A program made the position numbers and the translations under genes. A DNA stretch of 22,954 nucleotides, from IMG/VR virus record IMGVR_UViG_3300025294_000146, positions 1 to 22,954 of that record. One strand, given 5' to 3'. The notes under the pieces are model-generated. The model had not been told where the DNA came from. It saw nothing but the letters and a program-made list of their open reading frames with translations, and did not search any database. Positions 18,664-22,954 of the stretch are shown one piece after another (the stretch's first letter is position 1; each line of letters starts with the position of its first letter). The DNA comes from a virus.

Positions 18664-20327
18664 TCAGGCAAAAGTATGTAGAGGAATATATTGAGCTTTA
18701 TAGGAGTGGGAAAATAAAGTTCAACAAAGAAAGAGAACTGTTAATTGACTATCTAGAAAAATATGTTTTGAACAGAGACGATTTGTATTTTGATGATGAA
18801 ATGATTGAGAAGTGTATCCGTTTTGGAGAGAAATGGTACTTCCCGTTACAAGCATTTCAGAAATTCTTAATAGCATTCGTTTTTTTGTTTTATAAGAAAA
18901 ATGGCCGCGTGTTTTACCGGAAATTTTTGTGGATGCTAGGACGTGGTGGCGGTAAAAACGGATTAATATCAGTCATCATTCATTTTTTAATTAGTGAAAT
19001 GCATGGTATCACGGAGTATAACATTTCCGTTGTTGCAAACAGTGAAGAGCAGGCGAAAACCAGTCCAGATGAAGTTCATAAATGCGTCAAACGAAATGAA
19101 ATATTGCAACGAGCATTTAAAACCACATTAACCCAAACTGTCTCTAAAGCAACAGGAAGTATATTGAAGTTTAGAACGTCTAATGGAGATACAAAAGATG
19201 GTTTGCGTGATGGCGCGGTTGTATTTGATGAAATACATCAATATGAAAGCAATAAAGATGTTCGAGTCCACATTAGTGGTTTAGGGAAAAAGAAAAACCC
19301 ACGTGAATTTTACATTGGTACAGACGGGTATGTACGAGACGGATTTCTAGATAAGCAAAAAGAAAAAGCAATGAAAGTTTTAAATGGTGAAGCCCGTCCA
19401 AATGCTATCTTTCCGTTCATTTGTAAATTAAATGATGAAAAAGAAGTCGATGATATCGATAATTGGGAAATGGCGAATCCGATGTTATCTCATCCTTTAA
19501 GTGAGTATGCTGAGGGATTACTTGAAACGATAAAAGAAGAATATGAGGATTTAGAGGATGATCCAAGCAACCGAGAGGAGTTCATGACAAAACGAATGAA
19601 CTTGCCAGTTACAAATTTGGAGCGATCTGTTGCGAAATGGTCAGAAATTCTTGCTACAAATCGTCCATTTCCTGATTTATATGCTCAAGAATGCATAGGG
19701 GCATTAGACTTTGCAAGTATTCGAGACTTTGCAGCATGTGGTCTTTTATTTAGAAAAAATGGTGAATACATTTTTAAAACTCATTCCTTTGTTCGAAAAG
19801 AATTTGTTGATATCTATTACGGTTATTCTAAAAAAGCGGGTGAATTTAAAAAGCAGAAATTTGCTCCTATAAAAGATTGGGAAGAGCAAGGTTTACTAAC
19901 AGTTGTGGATGAACCAACTATTAATCCTCAACACATTGTTGATTGGTTTGTAGAAATGAGAGAACAATATGGGGTTAAAAAGATTATAGCTGATAACTTC
20001 AGAATGGAAGCAATAAGGCCATTATTAGTAGCAGAGGGGTTTGAAATAGAAGTTATACGAAACCCAAAAGCAATTCATAGTTTATTAGCTCCACGTATTG
20101 AAATGGCATTTGCAAATAAACAAATTGTTTTTGATGATAATCCGCTAATGCGTTGGTATACGCAAAATGTGTTGGTTGTTATCAAAGGTGATGGAAATAA
20201 AATATATGAAAAGAAAGAACCTGTACGTAGAAAAACAGATGGGTTTCAGTGTTTTGTTCATGCTCTTTATCGTGCGGATGAGATACAAGAAGCAACTGAT
20301 TTTGTTATAGGTAACATTAAATTCTAA
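18660..20327 (+). CDS. terL: Terminase large subunit
   Basis: A 555-aa packaging ATPase and nuclease. ATPase domain: Walker A variant GRGGGKNG (residues 94-101) and Walker B AVVFDEIHQ (186-194) with catalytic Glu191. Nuclease domain: first acidic motif ALDFASIRDFAA (348-359; Asp350, Asp356) and further acidic residues near VVDEPTINPQHI (about 410-425). This matches the HK97/phage P27-type Terminase_1 family in length and motifs. It starts 4 bases before the terS stop. No frameshift or truncation is visible. Confidence 0.95.
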   Translation: MIRQKYVEEYIELYRSGKIKFNKERELLIDYLEKYVLNRDDLYFDDEMIEKCIRFGEKWYFPLQAFQKFLIAFVFLFYKKNGRVFYRKFLWMLGRGGGKNGLISVIIHFLISEMHGITEYNISVVANSEEQAKTSPDEVHKCVKRNEILQRAFKTTLTQTVSKATGSILKFRTSNGDTKDGLRDGAVVFDEIHQYESNKDVRVHISGLGKKKNPREFYIGTDGYVRDGFLDKQKEKAMKVLNGEARPNAIFPFICKLNDEKEVDDIDNWEMANPMLSHPLSEYAEGLLETIKEEYEDLEDDPSNREEFMTKRMNLPVTNLERSVAKWSEILATNRPFPDLYAQECIGALDFASIRDFAACGLLFRKNGEYIFKTHSFVRKEFVDIYYGYSKKAGEFKKQKFAPIKDWEEQGLLTVVDEPTINPQHIVDWFVEMREQYGVKKIIADNFRMEAIRPLLVAEGFEIEVIRNPKAIHSLLAPRIEMAFANKQIVFDDNPLMRWYTQNVLVVIKGDGNKIYEKKEPVRRKTDGFQCFVHALYRADEIQEATDFVIGNIKF

Positions 20328-20336
20328 TAAAGGGGG

Positions 20337-21500
20337 GTGATAACCATTGGATGGTTAGGTTCAGTATTTAAAAGAAATAAAGAACTAGAATTTATGCTAG
20401 ATCTGGATTTGATTGCTGATACAGCAAATAGGCTTCACATGAAACGATTAGCACTTGATACATGCGTATCTTTTCTAGGAAGAACGATTAGTCAATCTGA
20501 ATTCAGGGTAAGAAACGGTAAAACATTTGAGAAGAATGAGCTGTATTATCGACTAAACGTTAGACCGAATAAGAATATGACCGCAAGTACCTTCTGGGAA
20601 AGATTTATTCGTAAACTTACTTATAATAATGAATGCTTAGTCATACAAGCTGATGATGGTGATTTACTTATTGCCGATGGATTTCAGCATAACGAATATG
20701 CTGTATATGAAGATGCTTTCACAGATGTAACAGTAAAAGATTATACATTTAAGAGAAGTTTTAAACAAAGCGAAGTAATTCACTTAAAGTATCGAAATGA
20801 TAAATTATCTCCACTTATCGATGGATTATTTGCGGATTACGGAGATTTATTTGGTAGGATATTAAACTCACAGAAGCGTAAAAATCAAGTTCGTGGCACG
20901 GTTGATATGGATATGATTGGTGCTAAAACAGAAGAACAAGTAGCGAAGTTACAAGAGTTTATAGACAACATGTATAAGTCGATTGGCTCAAAAGATATAG
21001 CTATTGTCCCACAACAAAAGGGTATTAATTATAACGAGATATACAACGGTGTTGCGAATGGCCCAAGTGTGGAAGAAATCAATAAAGTAACAAATGGTTT
21101 CTTAAATCAAGTAGCTATGGCATTTGGTATCCCAACAGCTCTGATATATGGGGAAATGGCTGATGTAGAAAAGCAAACAAAAAATTATATGCTTTTTACA
21201 GTACGGCCATTATTAAAAAAGCTATCTGATGAAGCGAACGTTAAATTCTTTGAAATGAGTGAATATCTTTTGGGACGAAGAATTGAGGTTAAGGCTGTTT
21301 CCTATCAAAGTATATTTGATCTTGCGACAAGTATTGATAAACTCATTTCTTCAAGTGCATTTACAGGAAATGAGATTCGATCAGAAGTAGATTATGAAGA
21401 TTCTGATGATCCAAACCTAAATATCCACCATATTACGAAGAACTACACAAAATTAAATGAATCTGAAGGAGGGGAGAAAGAAAATGACGGTGAAAATTGA
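20337..21500 (+). CDS. Portal protein (HK97 family)
   Basis: A 387-aa portal that forms the dodecameric ring for DNA entry and head-tail connection. Family signs include DTCVSFLGRTISQSEFRVRN, the central NKVTNGFLNQVAMAFGIPTA and LIYGEMADVEKQTKNYM. GTG 20337 is the only standard start upstream of the conserved sequence, but AAGGGGGGTGAT overlaps it. With usual spacing the ribosome site better serves ATT at 20346, giving GWLGSVF as the N-terminus. Sits 9 bases after terL. The C-terminal tail is acidic and probably disordered, and overlaps the protease ribosome site. Confidence 0.93.
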   Translation: MITIGWLGSVFKRNKELEFMLDLDLIADTANRLHMKRLALDTCVSFLGRTISQSEFRVRNGKTFEKNELYYRLNVRPNKNMTASTFWERFIRKLTYNNECLVIQADDGDLLIADGFQHNEYAVYEDAFTDVTVKDYTFKRSFKQSEVIHLKYRNDKLSPLIDGLFADYGDLFGRILNSQKRKNQVRGTVDMDMIGAKTEEQVAKLQEFIDNMYKSIGSKDIAIVPQQKGINYNEIYNGVANGPSVEEINKVTNGFLNQVAMAFGIPTALIYGEMADVEKQTKNYMLFTVRPLLKKLSDEANVKFFEMSEYLLGRRIEVKAVSYQSIFDLATSIDKLISSSAFTGNEIRSEVDYEDSDDPNLNIHHITKNYTKLNESEGGEKENDGEN

Positions 21501-22266
21501 CGTGAAAGGACCAATTATTTCTAATGATGAAGCTTGGATTTATGATTGGTTTGAAATGGATGCTACAAGCCCAAGTAAGATTTCAAAAGAACTTGAAAAT
21601 GCAAATGGCGAGGAATTAGTTGTATCAATAAATAGTCCTGGTGGTTATGTAAATGAAGGTTCAGAGATTTACACGGCATTAAAAAATTATCCTGGTCATG
21701 TAGAAGTTCAAATTGTTGGTTTAGCAGCAAGTGCAGCATCATTTATTGCAATGGCTGCCGATAAAGTCCGCATTTCTCCAACAGCACAAATCATGATTCA
21801 CAATGCTTCTATGTGGAATGGTGGTGATCATCGTGACATGGAAAAGGCGGCTGAGATGTTAAAAATAACAGATCGAGCAATTGTAAACGCCTATGTCATT
21901 AAAAGTGGTAAGTCAGAAGAAGAACTACTTAATATGATGGCTGAAGAAACTTGGATGGGTCCACAACAAGCATTAGAAAATAATTTTGTAGATGAAATCA
22001 TGTTCATGGAGAATCCAGTTAAAATGACAGCTTCAAGTGCCTCTTCTACTATGATCCCGCAGAAAGTAATTGATGGTTTTAGAAATGGAACAATGGGCAA
22101 AGGTCAAGGAATTACAAAAGAAGATTTAAATACAGCATTATCAGGTTTAAAAAGCGAAATCCTGAATGATTTACAAACGAATACAAATCCAAAAGAGCTT
22201 ATTCCAGAACCTGTTAATACAAAACAGAATCTGAGTAAGCTCTTTTTAACTTTAGGAGGAAAATAA
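21484..22266 (+). CDS. ClpP-like prohead protease (S14 family)
   Basis: A 260-aa serine protease that matures the prohead by cleaving scaffold or capsid N-termini. ClpP-like fold residues: SINSPGGYVNEG (48-59; oxyanion loop), catalytic Ser83 in VGLAASAASF and His106 in QIMIHNASMW. The third-residue position, Asp in ClpP, lies in EETWMGPQQA (154-163) and is not Asp here. The C-terminal 70 residues are polar, as a linker or scaffold segment. ATG 21484 follows GGAGGGG; the frame extension to 21457 has no ribosome site. Overlaps the portal gene by 17 bases. Confidence 0.9.
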   Translation: MTVKIDVKGPIISNDEAWIYDWFEMDATSPSKISKELENANGEELVVSINSPGGYVNEGSEIYTALKNYPGHVEVQIVGLAASAASFIAMAADKVRISPTAQIMIHNASMWNGGDHRDMEKAAEMLKITDRAIVNAYVIKSGKSEEELLNMMAEETWMGPQQALENNFVDEIMFMENPVKMTASSASSTMIPQKVIDGFRNGTMGKGQGITKEDLNTALSGLKSEILNDLQTNTNPKELIPEPVNTKQNLSKLFLTLGGK

Positions 22267-22269
22267 AAT

Positions 22270-22954
22270 ATGGTTATTAAATTCAATAATTTTGAAGAAA
22301 AGAAATCAGCATTTGCGAAAGCAACACAAGAGGGAACGGCAGAAGAACAATCAGCAGCGTTAAATTCCATGATTGAAGCACTTGCTACAGATGTTCGTTC
22401 AGATATCTTAAATCAAGTGAATGAATCAATGGTAGATCGTTCTATTATGCAATCTCGCGGCGCTAATGTATTAACAAGCGAGGAAATGAAGTTCTTTAAT
22501 GCAGTTGTGGAAGAAGGTGGCTTTAAGTCTACTGAAACTTTACCTAAAACAACTCAAGAACGAATCTTTGATGATTTAGTTGAAGATCATCCTTTCTTAC
22601 AACATATTGGTTTAGAAAATTTAGGGGCTGTAACAGAATTCATTTACGGCGATCCAGAAGGTGCAGCAGTATGGGGACCGTTATTTGATGGTATTAAAGG
22701 GCAACTAAATGCTACATTCCGTAAAGATAGCATTTCACAACTTAAATTAACAGCGTTTATTCCATTAGCAAACGACATGTTGAAACTTGGACCAGTATGG
22801 GTAGAACGTTATGTTCGTACAATGATTACAGAGGCAATGAAAGTGGGTTTAGAACGTGGATTTGTAGCTGGTACAGGTAAAAATGAACCTATCGGGTTAT
22901 TAAAAGATCCAAGTGGAAGTGTTGTGAATGGAGTATATCCAGATAAGAAGCCGG
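22270..22954 (+). CDS. Major capsid protein, HK97 family (partial, 3' end beyond window)
   Basis: The first 228 residues are present. ATG 22270 follows AGGAGG by 9 bases, 3 bases after the protease stop. The N-terminal 85 residues are helical and charged (the delta/scaffold-like domain). The HK97 fold begins near residue 95 (ERIFDDLVEDHPFLQHIGLE) with hallmark stretches DSISQLKLTAFIPLANDMLK and MKVGLERGFVAGTGKNEPIG. The upstream protease fits cleavage of the N-terminal domain. The gene runs off the window end. Confidence 0.92.
   Translation, partial: MVIKFNNFEEKKSAFAKATQEGTAEEQSAALNSMIEALATDVRSDILNQVNESMVDRSIMQSRGANVLTSEEMKFFNAVVEEGGFKSTETLPKTTQERIFDDLVEDHPFLQHIGLENLGAVTEFIYGDPEGAAVWGPLFDGIKGQLNATFRKDSISQLKLTAFIPLANDMLKLGPVWVERYVRTMITEAMKVGLERGFVAGTGKNEPIGLLKDPSGSVVNGVYPDKKP

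Noticed and set aside
21891-22370. Minus-strand ORFs of 69 and 88 aa
   Set aside because: Shadows of the prohead protease and capsid genes.

Overview
The window is the left (integrase-to-capsid) part of a temperate siphophage-type prophage in a low-GC Firmicute. Protein content (AimR/AimP arbitrium genes, ArpU, DUF771, DUF3954 and DUF4183 proteins, many small Zn-binding proteins), strong AGGAGG ribosome sites and AT-rich codon use point to the Bacillus cereus group. This is inferred from family recognition; no search was run. Bases 1-131 look like the tail of a host gene, followed by its terminator and then the integrase, so the left attachment site should lie near 180-285.

Layout. (1) 283-2004, minus strand: a tyrosine integrase and an XRE repressor separated by a terminator. 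(2) 2005-4131: an arbitrium-type lysis/lysogeny module on the plus strand: aimR, aimP (47 aa, ending SEPGGL) with a terminator, and a 61-aa ORF in the aimX position. Between repressor and aimR, the minus strand appears to encode a small three-way-junction RNA of about 100 nt with its own extended -10 promoter and terminator. (3) 4134-4916: a second, classical immunity switch of divergent XRE repressor and Cro-like genes with three copies of a TTCGCG-N3-CGCGAA-type operator. (4) 4879-11220: the early operon: Rha-type antirepressor, DUF771 protein, replisome organizer, DnaC-like loader, AbrB-like regulator, dUTPase and many small genes. One small gene here has an in-frame TGA. (5) 10161-11883: about ten diverged tandem units, roughly 125 bp apart, each starting with a hairpin whose sequence changes while its pairing is kept, in two blocks around one gene. 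(6) 11884-12807, minus strand: a DUF4183 protein and a small membrane protein, probable lysogenic-conversion genes. (7) 13036-14257: a second small gene broken by an in-frame stop, the ArpU late regulator and a catalytic-domain-only tyrosine recombinase. (8) 14349-16624: an accessory island with an FRG-domain protein, a DUF2971 protein and a 378-bp gene-free stretch that folds, on paper, into a multi-helix plus-strand RNA. (9) 16625-22954: DNA methyltransferase, two small proteins, HNH endonuclease, a cos-like region with a C7/G7 inverted repeat, small and large terminase, portal, ClpP-like prohead protease and the start of an HK97-type capsid gene. The window ends inside the capsid gene.

How it fits together: lysogeny appears to be under two linked controls (peptide-sensing AimR and a repressor/Cro pair) plus an integrase-side XRE regulator. 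ArpU probably turns on the HNH-terminase-portal-protease-capsid late operon. The most interesting non-protein features are three candidate RNA elements: the minus-strand RNA beside aimR, the tandem hairpin array, and the structured RNA before the methyltransferase.
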